DNA from: Lasiosphaeria ovina | Lineage: Eukaryota; Ascomycota; Sordariomycetes; Sordariales; Lasiosphaeriaceae | DNA length: 16,867 nt | NCBI GenBank assembly: GCA_033439765.1 | Contig: JAULSN010000030.1 | Span: forward strand, 1 to 16,867 | Reading direction: 5' to 3' | In this document: piece after piece, positions 7,423 through 16,764 of the stretch | Layout of the letters: every line of letters begins with the position of its first letter | Position numbering within the stretch: the first letter of the stretch is position 1 | Position numbers and translations under genes: made by a program | The notes under the pieces: model-generated | Seen by the model: the letters and a program-made list of their open reading frames with translations, nothing else | Databases searched by the model: none | What the model was told of the DNA's origin: nothing

Positions 7423-8201
7423 TATTGGTTTTTAATATATATATTTTTTTACCTTATATAAAATAAACGATATAAAAAGAACTATAAGAGGTAAAAATAT
7501 ATAATAAATATATTTATACTACTTACGTAATAATATAACTATAAATAATTATAGGTCTCTTATATAAGCAATCTTATATAAGCTGCAAAGCTTATATACA
7601 TAACGACCTACACCTTACACAACGTAATGTAACCACAACTACTTAATGCCCCGCGTATACGGTCTTTGGAATCGATCTAACTGCCATAGGTGTTGGCCCC
7701 GCACGGCCAGGGCAGTAGGCGACCTTCAGGCAACCGGTTCCAATAGCCAGGCCGCTCACAGGGCCACCTGGCCGCGGACCGGGCCACCTGCCGGCCACCT
7801 GCAATAGGCCCGGGCTAACTAGCCGCAGGCCCTGCCGGGCCGGCTACGACCTTGGCCAACGATCCTCTATTAGCTTCAGACCGTTGTTCGAAGTGTTGAA
7901 CAGAGCCGAGTTCCGTTCAACCGAGTCCACACAAGCTGGTATAATAAGGGGACCATTTTCCCACCTTTGTATTTAGAATAAGAACATCTCAATCAGTCTT
8001 CGACCAATCATAATAATCTAAATACTATTCTGCTCCACTTTTTCTGCTCTTCATTATCATCCATTCTGCCATCCTTCACCGCCTTCGAATCTATCTCACG
8101 GAAGCTCCAAACCTTACCTTCTATTAAAACCTTTCTATAACTACCACTCTTCCAACTGCTTGAAAACTAATTAATGCTCTATCGATATAACCTCTTCAAC
8201 A
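7423..8201 (+). repeat. Copia 3' LTR
   Basis: This direct copy of 1636-2414 has the same 779-bp length and the same ends (TATTGG and TCAACA). Of the 20 differences, the right copy carries the mutated (T or A) base at 18 and the left at 2 (positions 1799 and 1849 of the left LTR). The GC-rich core is at about 7651-7899 and the 10-bp-stem hairpin at 7575-7598. As the 3' LTR it would hold the polyadenylation signals. LTRs are identical when an element inserts, so the differences date from after insertion. Confidence 0.95.
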
Positions 8202-8206
8202 TATAC
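8202..8206. repeat. Target site duplication, right copy (TATAC)
   Basis: It matches 1631-1635 and lies directly after the 3' LTR. On the minus strand it encodes part of the gypsy pol frame that resumes at 1635. Confidence 0.93.
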
Positions 8207-9300
8207 GCTTGCCTTTATTACCGTTAACGACTTTACTAACTTTACGGCCGATTTTGAGGAGCTTAACCTTACGCTTCTATATCGGCTTGGCGATCTACGC
8301 GTAATAGGGGATATGAGATCTTAAAAAACCTATTACCCCCAAGTACTACTCTAAGGCTCTTAGCGTATTAGGAAAGATAAGCTTCTTAAAGGCGGCTAGT
8401 CTATCTATTATATAAGTAAGGCCTAGGCTATTAACTCTAAAGCCGAGTAGCTCGACGTTAGGGTAGGCGAGAAAAGACTTCTTCGGCGATATAGCGATAT
8501 TCTTATTAGTGAATATCTTAAACGCCTTTCGTAGGTGACGTAAGTAGTCTTTTCGGGAATCGGAAAAGATAACTATATTATCGATAAAAGTATATATAAA
8601 GTGAGCGTACTTAGCTAATAGTCGATCCATATACCGCTGGGTATATACTAGGGTATTCCGAAATCCTATTAAGGTAACCTTAGACTTCTCTAAGCCTCGA
8701 GGACTAATAATAGTGAATCTATCTCGATAAGGGGGATAGACTCCAAACTAATAGAAAAAGGACGTTACGTCGATTATAGAGACGTAGGATTTGCCGCGAA
8801 TAGTAGAGATAATAGTAGACTATAATGGTAAAGGGTAGTTATTAGGTATAACTACTCGGTTAAGCTATCGAAGATTAATAATAACTCTGCCTTTCTCTAC
8901 GCCGTAGACCGTCCGCTAGACGATGAATACTAGCGAGTTAAAAGGCGTAGGATCGTTTTGCTAGTCTATACGGTCTTCCGCGTATAACGTTCCGAATATA
9001 TCGTCCAAAATACCCATATCCTTTTAACTAAGGGGGTAGCTTCTATTAGCTTTAAGTTAGTTTTGCCAGCCTTCTACTAGGGGAACTTTTATTATATCCT
9101 TCTTTAGAATCTTAATTATACCGTTATTTACCTAGACTTAGGGGAATTCTTTATATAGAGCTTAAAGGTCGGCTACGAAGGGAGCGTTAGTAGCGTAGAT
9201 ATGAATTCCGTTATCGGTAATAATCTTAATATAATCGATTAGCGCTTTAATACCCAACTTAGATATCTTTCCGCTAGGGCTAGTATTAACGACGAACTTA
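8202..9300 (-). pseudogene. Gypsy-type reverse transcriptase (RIP-inactivated, interrupted by copia)
   Basis: Minus-strand frame, read right to left, of a Ty3/gypsy reverse transcriptase. The fingers/palm run from about 8970, with KGRVIINLR and then SIIDVTSFF (first catalytic Asp, 8769-8771). The palm motif normally written F/Y-I-D-D reads FIDN here: the second Asp is Asn (8577-8579), a G-to-A change. The longest open piece is 8630-8346, including SPKKSFLAYPNVELLGFRV, typical of fungal gypsy elements. A TAG at 8343-8345 and others break the frame. Downstream connection-domain sequence (YLGVIGFLRSHIPYY) continues to 8202, where the copia element begins, and resumes at 1635 in RNase H. The upstream boundary with protease is approximate. 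Confidence 0.9.
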
Positions 9301-10320
9301 GCGGCTATAGGTCCCGTAAGATCTTCGTCGAGTAGCTCTAAGGCTATAGGGGGTTCTAAGTCTACGTTCTAAGTAATCTACTAGACTTAGTCGGATAGGG
9401 ATAGCGGTAAAGCTATAGGGGGAGGTAAGTTATTAGAGGAGGCGATAGCTAGTAGGGTAATATCCTTAGGGGCGTCGATAAGCGCGTAAATTACTTTAGT
9501 TATAATAAAAGACGAGCCTATAGCTTACTATTATATAACGTTCGAAAGGCTAGTAGTCGGGAGCGCTAATACCCCTAAGAGCTGAGAAAATATAACTAGC
9601 GAGCCGAGTGCTATTACGGCTATACCTTATTTCTAGGATACGCTCTTATAACTACTATCCTAAGCCTTATAAATATGGCCGAGGGTAGTACCCTTCTTAA
9701 TTACTAGTACGTTATTAGAGTTATTTTATACTACGACGACTTTCGGCGTTTTTACGTTTATAACTACGTTAGCTACTACGGAGTATTTTACTAAGAATAT
9801 TACGGATCTATCGGAGGGTAGGGGCTTATAGTTAATTAGAAGAAGTATTCTTTATCCTACTAATAGGGTGAGATCTCTGCCGGCTTTGACGTTCCGGCGA
9901 TACTCCTTAGCTTTACGAACGACTTCTATAGACGTATAGAAGCCGTCTATCTATCTGAAGGTGACTATATCCGACGAATAGTCGATATTTACTCCGTAGG
10001 GGGTAAGGAACTTATTACTAAGTAGTAAGTTAGGGGGGAGATCCTTAACTACTTATACGGAATACGATACTTCTATTAAAGCTAGCTAGTCCTGCTTATC
10101 TTTACCGATTAGAAATAATATGAAGGTAGCCCACTTAGTAGTCTTTATAGTCTCTTTATATACTCCGCGAACTCGGCTGAAGCACGGCTTAACTATATGC
10201 TTAAGCTTACTAAGCAGCTTACGAGAAATGAGGGATCGACTAGTTCCGGGATCGAGATAAATCTCGTTACTACTTAACGACGTAGCTAAGGCTTTGGCCT
10301 TAACTTAGAGATACGAGTAT
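9301..10320 (-). pseudogene. Gypsy-type aspartic protease region
   Basis: In the same minus-strand frame as RT, EIYLDPGTSRSLISRKLLSKL has the layout of a retropepsin active site (Asp 10251-10253). The second residue is Pro (10248-10250) where Thr or Ser is usual. A Ser or Thr to Pro change is not explained by C-to-T decay, so it may be an original variant. Further hydrophobic strands follow leftward to about 9700. The segment from 9700 to 9301, which links to RT, shows long recognisably protein-like stretches broken by stops but no motif I can name. It would have processed the gag-pol polyprotein. Confidence 0.65.
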
Positions 10321-12998
10321 TCGGACTAAGGGTTACCCCTAGTATCGATAGGAGCGATATTAGGAGCTTTTAAGACGATGAAGTCCGGGGTAACGGGAGC
10401 GGAGGAAGATATATATATTACGATATCTCCTTTATTAGTAGTAATATATTTATCGTTAGACTCGTCCTCCTATAAATCTAGCTAGGGGATAATAACTCCC
10501 GTCTTAGCTAACGAGCATATACGAATATACTTAAATAGCTAATTACGCGAGTCGTATACTTTATAATAATAGCCGTAAGTACGGCTAGATACCTGCTACT
10601 TCTTAGTATCTTAGATATATTTAAAATACGTTACGTTATAGGGGGAATAGGTCCTGAGATATCCGAGCTTAGCTCTAGTAGAAGGAAATATCTCGTAGTA
10701 TTTATAGCAGGTATAGTACTAATCGATTACGGTAACGTAATATACTACCTTAGCGTCTAAGTCGAGGCTATCGGAATTATCGGAATAGTAGTTAGAAGAG
10801 TCTCTATTAGAGTTATCGCTATCCGCCTCCTACGCGTAATAGGCTCCTCCCTTCCCTTTATCTTCGCGAGGCTTATTAAAGCGAGGTCGGTCGTAGCGAG
10901 GTCTATCGTAGCGAGGTCTATCTTCCTACTTCCTCTTATACTTCGACTCCTTATCCTTATCTTCTTTCTTAAGGTCCTTATTATTATAAGGGTAGTCCTT
11001 ATAAGGCTCTTTATCTAGGTACCTAGTTTTGGAATTATCCTAGGTAATATAACGTCGTAGGTAGTCGTTAGAATAGGTAGACTTAGAGGACTTCTTTTTC
11101 TCCCTTATTTCGTCCTTATATATAGCGGTAATAATAGCTCGCTTAGAAGATACTAGCCTAATATAATCGGATAGGGAGTTAGCTTCGTTAGGGGGTAGTA
11201 TAACTCGCTTAATACCCAGCTCGAATCGTACCTAAATTTAAGTAAGGACTCTAAGCTAATTACTATTATCTTAGTTAAGGATTCCGGCTACTTTAGCGTA
11301 GCGAATCTTATACTATATAAAACGGATTATAGCCTTCGCGTCGTTATCGACGTCTTCGACCTTAAGCCTACCGGAGTTATACTCGGCTATAGCTAACGCG
11401 ATATCTAGTTAGTAGTAGTCGATAAGGGCTCTTATTATACCTCCTAAGCCTTCGCTTTATAACTTAATTCTATCTTTAGGAGTAAGCTCTAAAGTCTACT
11501 AAAGTAGGGCGGAACCGCCTAGTAATATCTAAAAGAAAGAAGCTATTTAGGCTACCGAGTCGTTATATATAGCTAGCTCTTTAATAAAGGATTTAACGCG
11601 TAGCTTAAAGGTATATATATTAGAGAAGACGACGTTCTTCCCGTCGGTAATTATACCGACCCTATTAGGGTCGTCGTTATCTAGGTTGAACTACCCGATT
11701 TCCTCGCGCTTAATCTTATAATAGACTAGTTATAAGATAGTAAGGTTAGCCTAGGTACTTACTAAGTCCCTAGTATACGAGGTAGTAGTATACCGAGCTT
11801 GCCTATCGTTCCTATCTAGTCGACGACCGTTACCTCCGTTACCCTAGTTCTTCTATCTACGCTACGGCCGGTTAGACCTAAAGTTAGGTCCGTCCGAGTC
11901 GTTATCACCGTTAGAAGGGTTACTATACCCCTATCGATAACGCTAGGGGGATGGGTTCCGCGGAACTATAGGCTAGGTGGATTATCGCGAAGGGCGACGT
12001 TAGTTACCAGCCAGCTAGTTAGGAGGGTTATTTCCTTAGCCCTAAGCTTAAGGGCCCTACTAGTTACTAATTTACCGTAGTAGAGTAATATATTACTATA
12101 GCTAGGCTAACTACTATTGAAATAGGCTACTTTAATAAGGGCCGAACTAAGAAGTAGGTATAGATCGGTTCGGGATTTAATAGTACTTACGAGGACCCGT
12201 AGTAGGAGTTAGGTTCTATATTATAAGGGTTGGGTTAGGCTAATCGTAGAATCGTACTACTTAGCTAGTAGATAGGCTAGAAGTATTTAGTTCGATATAT
12301 GAGTTATCGAAAGGATTTAGGGCTAGGGGAAGGCTCTAAGGTCGATCGTCTCTAAAAAGACTAGCTCCGAATATAGCTAGTTTAGTAAAGGGATCGACTA
12401 ACGGGGGACGCCGAGCAGTAGGGGCTAGGGAGGGGGCCGCGGTACTTATAAGTACGTCGAGAATGAGCTATATTTACTTATTTAGGTTATTATAAGAGTC
12501 TTTAAGGTCGTTTCTCTACTTATCTATCTCTATCCTAAGAGCGTTATTCTACTCGTTTATATTACTCGTAATATTCTTAATAATCCTATCGAGAGTACTT
12601 ATAACTCTCTTAAAACCCTAGTTAACTTTCTTATTCAGCTGCTTAACGTCTTACTAGACGGCTTTATTCATCGTCTCTAAGTAAGTAAGCGACGAAATAT
12701 TAGGCTTGAGCTCGGTAGGGCGTTTAGCGACGGGCTTCTCGGGAGTATTATTCTAAGTAGTTACTACGGATAGGGTACGGGACTCGCGGGGAATTACGTT
12801 CCTAATAGGGGTATTAGGGCCCTTTCCGAAGTCTATTATTCTTAATTACTATTAGGTATTTTAGGGAAGCTTATTATATCGGCCGAGGGCTAATCCTTTA
12901 GTATTAGTATTATCGGGGTCGAGAAAGTCTCCGGTCTCGTCGTTATCTAATATAGTTACTTAAGGGCCCTATAGAGCGGCTATTACTTAACCTATTAT
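10321..12998 (-). pseudogene. Gypsy-type gag (RIP-inactivated)
   Basis: This is the gag portion, minus strand, in the same frame as pol, so the element seems to have used one gag-pol frame. The start is inferred at an ATA at about 12993-12998 (ATG with G changed to A), because upstream sequence loses protein character. An acidic N-terminus (ILDNDETGDFLDPDN, about 12953-12909) leads to a Lys/Glu/Asn heptad-rich stretch that looks like a coiled coil (about 12690-12480). A basic, Asp/Arg-rich linker with a 15-bp tandem repeat is at 10881-10922. A decayed zinc knuckle lies near 10715-10680 (YTCYKYYEIF), where only one knuckle Cys survives (10707-10709). Many TAA/TAG codons interrupt it. Identification rests on position and these features rather than on a named capsid motif. 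Confidence 0.7.
10881..10922 (-). repeat. 15-bp coding tandem repeat in gypsy gag (about 2.8 copies)
   Basis: On the + strand the units are GCGAGGTCGGTCGTA, GCGAGGTCTATCGTA and GCGAGGTCTATC. Read in the gag frame on the minus strand they encode a five-residue repeat of Tyr/Asp/Arg/Pro/Arg character, just N-terminal to the degraded zinc knuckle. Basic repeats of this sort would fit nucleic acid binding. The units differ at two adjacent bases only (GG versus TA). Confidence 0.75.
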
Positions 12999-13262
12999 CG
13001 ATTAACTAAATTTAAGGAAGAAGATAGTTAGTATAACTTTATAGAACGCTCCTATTAATTACTTCTAGTCTCCTTAAGGATTATCTAGGTATAGAGGCTT
13101 AGCTCTTCTACCGCCGCCGTAAGGCTTATTAGTAAAGTTTAGTATACCCGTAGCGTTTAAGATTAGAGTCTAAGATTAGGGTAAGCTTAGCTATAGCCTT
13201 CGTAAAGAGAGGTCTAGAGCGGGGATAGGTAAGGTACCTTAGGGGAATCGCGTTACTAGTAG
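12999..13262 (-). other. Gypsy leader with candidate primer binding site
   Basis: This non-coding interval of about 260 bp precedes gag on the minus strand. At about 13242-13258 the minus strand reads TAGTAACGCGATTCCCC. With the RIP change undone at one base this begins TGG, as primer sites complementary to a tRNA 3' CCA end do, and the bases before it end in TA (formerly CA?). I cannot name the tRNA. The site is a candidate only. Confidence 0.3.
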
Positions 13263-13821
13263 ATAGCGTTAAGATACGATACTTAATAATATCGCGATCT
13301 TACCCGCCTAACGCTACTTAATTAATCCCTAAAGGTTATTCGATTAATAACTAAGGCGGTTAGCTAGAGTCCTTATGAACTTTTACCTAAGTAGGGGGAA
13401 AATTTTTCTAATTATAAGCGCGCCTCCGGTCGGAATATCGCGTATAGGTTTTTAATATATCTTTAATTAAATTATCGTACTAAGAGGGTTAAACTCTTAA
13501 ACTTACGATATTAGTATCTAATTACTTAATACGTATAGTTACTAGTACTATTTAATAGGGAAAGGTAATATATATTACTAATATAATAATAGAATTATAT
13601 ATATAGAAGGTTAAGAGGTAGAAAAGGAAGGTAGTATACCTTATAGCGGGGATATACCCTACGTAAGTAATAATATTAACTACTAGTATATACCGCTTAC
13701 TTACCCGCCTTCTACTAGTCTAGGGTACTACTTATATAATATATAAGGGGTATACGCGTTATATACACGTAGAGGGCTATATTAATTATTAATATATATA
13801 ATTAAGGCTATTCCCGTATTA
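13263..13821 (-). repeat. Probable 5' LTR of the gypsy element (boundaries uncertain)
   Basis: This AT-rich, CpA-poor sequence without protein-like frames lies between the candidate gypsy primer site and the start of the tandem array. Position, size (about 560 bp) and TATA-like stretches (13735-13750 region) suit a 5' LTR in minus orientation. The matching 3' LTR is outside the window, so neither end nor a target duplication can be checked. It could also be partly unrelated subtelomeric DNA. Confidence 0.4.
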
Positions 13822-14767
13822 TTAAGCTTTTAATCTTAAATCCTTAATCTTAAATTCTTAATTTTAAGCTCTTAATCTTAAGCCCTTAACTTTAAACTTT
13901 TAACTTTAAGTTCTTAATCTTAAGCTTTTAATTTTAAGTTTTTAACTTTAAACTTTTAATTTTAAGTTTTTAACTTTAAATTCTTAATTTTAAGTCCTTA
14001 ATTTTAAATCTTTAATTTTAAACCCTTAATTTTAAGCTCTTAATTTTAAATCCTTAATCTTAAGCTTTTAACTTTAAATTCTTAATCTTAAGCCCTTAAT
14101 CTTAAACTCTTAATCTTAAGCTTTTAATCTTAAGCCTTTAATCTTAAGCTCTTAACTTTAAGCTTTTAATTTTAAGCCTTTAACCTTAAGCTCTTAACCT
14201 TAAGTTCTTAATTTTAAGCTCTTAATCTTAAGCCCTTAACCTTAAGTCCTTAACCTTAAGCCCTTAATTTTAAGCCCTTAATCTTAAGCCCTTAACTTTA
14301 AGCTTTTAATCTTAAGCCCTTAGCCTTAAGCCCTTAACCTTAAGCTCTTAACCTTAAGCTCTTAATTTTAAACTCTTAACCTTAAGTTCTTAATTTTAAA
14401 TTCTTAACTTTAAATCCTTAATCTTAAGCTCTTAATCTTAAGCTTTTAATCTTAAGCTCTTAATCTTAAGCTCTTAATCTTAAACCCTTAGCCTTAAGCC
14501 CTTAACCTTAAGCCTTTAACTTTAAGCTCTTAATCTTAAGCTCTTAATCCTAAGCCCTTAATCTTAAGCTCTTAACCTTAAGCCCTTAACTTTAAGCTTT
14601 TAACCTTAAGCTCTTAATTTTAAGCCCTTAGTCTTAAGCTCTTAATTTTAAGCCTTTAATTTTAAACCCTTAATCTTAAGCCTTTAATCTTAAGCCTTTA
14701 ATTCTAAACCCTTAACTTTAAGCCCTTAACCTTAAGCCTTTAGTTTTAAGTTCTTAATCTTAAGTCC
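13822..14767. repeat. Subtelomeric tandem array, block A, 14-bp unit
   Basis: Alternating 6- and 8-bp words of the form TTAAYY and TTAARYYY (for example TTAATC TTAAGCTC) repeat with a 14-bp period. From the first 8-bp word at 13822, the block is 8 + 67 x 14 = 946 bp, exactly whole units, so no net indel is visible. Variation between units is almost all C/T, with some G/A. There are no protein-coding features. Confidence 0.9.
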
Positions 14768-15352
14768 TTAACCCTTAGTCTTAACCTTTAACTTTAACCC
14801 TTAACCTTAGCTCTTAGCCTTAGTCCTTAACCTTAACCCTTAGCCTTAACCCTTAATTTTAATTCTTAATCTTAACCCCTAATCTTAATCTTTAGCCTTA
14901 GCCCTTAACCTTAATCTTTAGCTTTAACTCTTAGTCTTAACCTTTAACCTTAGCCCTTAATCTTAATCTTTAGCCTTAGCCTTTAATTTTAATCTTTAAT
15001 CTTAACCCTTAACCTTAATCCTTAGCCTTAATTTCTAACCTTAACCCTTAACCTTAGCCCTTAACCTTAGCCCTTAATCTTAACCCTTAATCTTAATTCT
15101 TAATCTTAACCTTTAATTTTAATTCTTAATCTTAATTCTTAATCTTAACCTTTAACCTTAATTTTTAATTTTAATCCTTAATCCTAATTCTTAATCTTAA
15201 TCTTTAACCTTAATCTTTAATCTTAATCCTTAACTTTAACTTTTAATCTTAATTCTTAATTTTAGCTTTTAATCTTAACCCTTAATTCTAATCTTTAACC
15301 TTAGCCTTTAATCTTAATCTTTAGCCTTAACCTTTAATTTTAACCCTTAATT
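14768..15352. repeat. Subtelomeric tandem array, block B, 13-bp unit
   Basis: The period changes to 13 bp: a 7-bp word such as TTAACCC or TTAGCCC alternates with a 6-bp word such as TTAACC or TTAGTC. The block length, 585 bp, is exactly 45 units. It differs from block A by loss of one A in the longer word (TTAAGCCC versus TTAGCCC). Transitions dominate the variation. Confidence 0.85.
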
Positions 15353-16672
15353 TTAATCTTTAATTCTTAATCCTTAACCCTTAATCTTTAATTCTTAATC
15401 CTTAACCTTTAACCCTTAGCTCTTAACCCTTAACCTTTAACCCTTAGCCTTTAACTCTTAACCCTTAACCCTTAGCCTTTAATTCTTAATCCTTAACCCT
15501 TAACTTTTAATTCTTAACCCTTAACCCTTAGCCTTTAACTCTTAACCCTTAGCCCTTAACCCCTAACCCTTAACCTTTAATTCTTAATCCTTAACCCTTA
15601 ACCTTTAACTCCTAACCCTTAACCTTTAACCCTTAACCCTTAACCTTTAGCTTTTAACCCTTAGCCTTTAACCCTTAGCCCTTAATTCCTAATCCTTAAC
15701 CCTTAACCCTTAGCCCTTAACCTTTAACCCTTAACCCTTAGCCTTTAACCCTTAACCTTTAACCCTTAGCCTTTAACTCTTAATTCCTAACCCTTAACTC
15801 TTAACCCCTAACTCTTAATCCTTAACCCCTAACCCTTAACCCTTAGCCCTTAATCCTTAACCCCTAACTTCTAACCTTTAATTCTTAACCCTTAGCCCTT
15901 AGTCTTTAATTTTTAATTCTTAACCCCTAATTCTTAACTCCTAACCTTTAACCCTTAGCCCTTAATCTTTAACCTTTAACCCCTAGCCCTTAGCCCTTAG
16001 CCCTTAGCCCTTAACCCTTAGCCCTTAATCTTTAATCCTTAACCCTTAGCCTTTAGCCTTTAACCCTTAATCCTTAATCCTTAATCTTTAATCCTTAACC
16101 CTTAACCCTTAATCCTTAATTTTTAATCTTTAGTCTTTAACCCTTAGCCCTTAACTCTTAACTTTTAACTCTTAACCCTTAACCCTTAACCCTTAACCCT
16201 TAACCCTTAACCCTTAGCCTTTAGCCTTTAATTCTTAACCCTTAACCTTTAATCCTTAATTTCTAACTCTTAATCCTTAGCTCTTAATCCTTAGCCCTTA
16301 GCCCTTAACCTTTAATCCTTAATCCTTAACCCTTAACCCTTAGCCCTTAATCCTTAACTCTTAGCCCTTAGCCCTTAATTCCTAACCCTTAATTCTTAAC
16401 CCTTAACCCTTAATCCCTAGCCCTTAACCCTTAGCCCTTAGCCCTTAACCCTTAATCCTTAGCCCCTAGCCCTTAACCCTTAGCCCTTAGCCCTTAGCCC
16501 TTAGCCCTTAACCCCTAACCCCTAGCTCTTAGCCCTTAGCTCTTAACCCTTAGCCCTTAGCCCTTAGCCCCTAGCCCCTAGCCCTTAACCCTTAGCTCTT
16601 AGCCCCTAGCCCTTAGCCCCTAGCCCCTAACCCCTGGCCCCTAGCCCCTAGCCCCTAGCCCCTAGCCCCTAG
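15353..16672. repeat. Subtelomeric tandem array, block C, degenerate 7-bp unit
   Basis: This is a uniform 7-bp period with units TTAACCC, TTAGCCC, TTTAACC-type variants and, toward the right, CTAGCCC. From the unit start at 15353 to the first CTGGCCC unit in the perfect run at 16676 is exactly 189 x 7 bp. The most decayed forms (TTAATCT, TTAATTC) are at the left, and TTAGCCC then CTAGCCC become dominant to the right. An isolated CTGG form appears at about 16634. Confidence 0.92.
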
Positions 16673-16763
16673 CCCCTGGCCCCTGGCCCCTGGCCCCTGG
16701 CCCCTGGCCCCTGGCCCCTGGCCCCTGGCCCCTGGCCCCTGGCCCCTGGCCCCTGGCCCCTGG
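16673..16763. repeat. Perfect (CCCCTGG)13 satellite next to the telomere
   Basis: There are thirteen identical CCCCTGG units in 91 bp. It is the undecayed end of block C: the same phase and period continue from the left. On the minus strand the unit is CCAGGGG. It abuts the telomeric repeats directly. Confidence 0.97.
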
Positions 16764-16764
16764 G

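Larger units (their letters stand above)
1636..8201 (+). mobile_element. Complete Ty1/copia-like LTR retrotransposon, RIP-degraded, 6566 bp
   Basis: Two 779-bp direct LTRs (1636-2414 and 7423-8201) enclose 5008 bp of internal DNA. The internal order is primer site, gag, protease, integrase, RT, RNase H, polypurine tract. Integrase before RT defines the copia (Pseudoviridae) order. LTR ends read TATTGG and TCAACA; the first is readily explained as TGTTGG after a G-to-A change, giving the usual TGTTG/CAACA ends. The element is bounded by TATAC on both sides. It sits inside gypsy pol in the opposite orientation. The coding frame has stops but no length change, and the two LTRs are the same length, so inactivation was by substitutions alone. 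Confidence 0.95.
8202..13821 (-). mobile_element. Ty3/gypsy-like LTR retrotransposon, 5' part (continues at 1635-1)
   Basis: One element on the minus strand with the order LTR, leader, gag, protease, RT here, then RNase H and integrase at 1635-1. Codon starts in gag, protease and RT all fall in one frame, and that frame carries across the copia insertion once 6571 bp are subtracted. CpA and TpG are scarce while CpG remains common, which points to RIP and not to loss of methylated CpG. The 3' LTR is beyond the left edge. Confidence 0.88.

Noticed and set aside
8207..8313. Plus-strand open stretch (LAFITVNDFTNFTADF...) after the right LTR
   Set aside because: The minus strand of the same DNA encodes the gypsy RT connection region in frame with RT and RNase H, so the plus frame is a shadow.
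13263..13821. A precise gypsy LTR with defined ends and target duplication
   Set aside because: The partner LTR is outside the window and no terminal motif is secure, so only a low-confidence region is reported.
13822..16672. Interstitial telomeric repeats (old TTAGGG)
   Set aside because: Units are 6 to 8 bp words with periods 14, 13 and 7, in the inverted orientation, and lead by transitions to CCCCTGG, not to CCCTAA. A remote link to telomere repeats is not excluded.
13822..16763. CRISPR array
   Set aside because: Units are contiguous short words without unique spacers, and the genome is eukaryotic.
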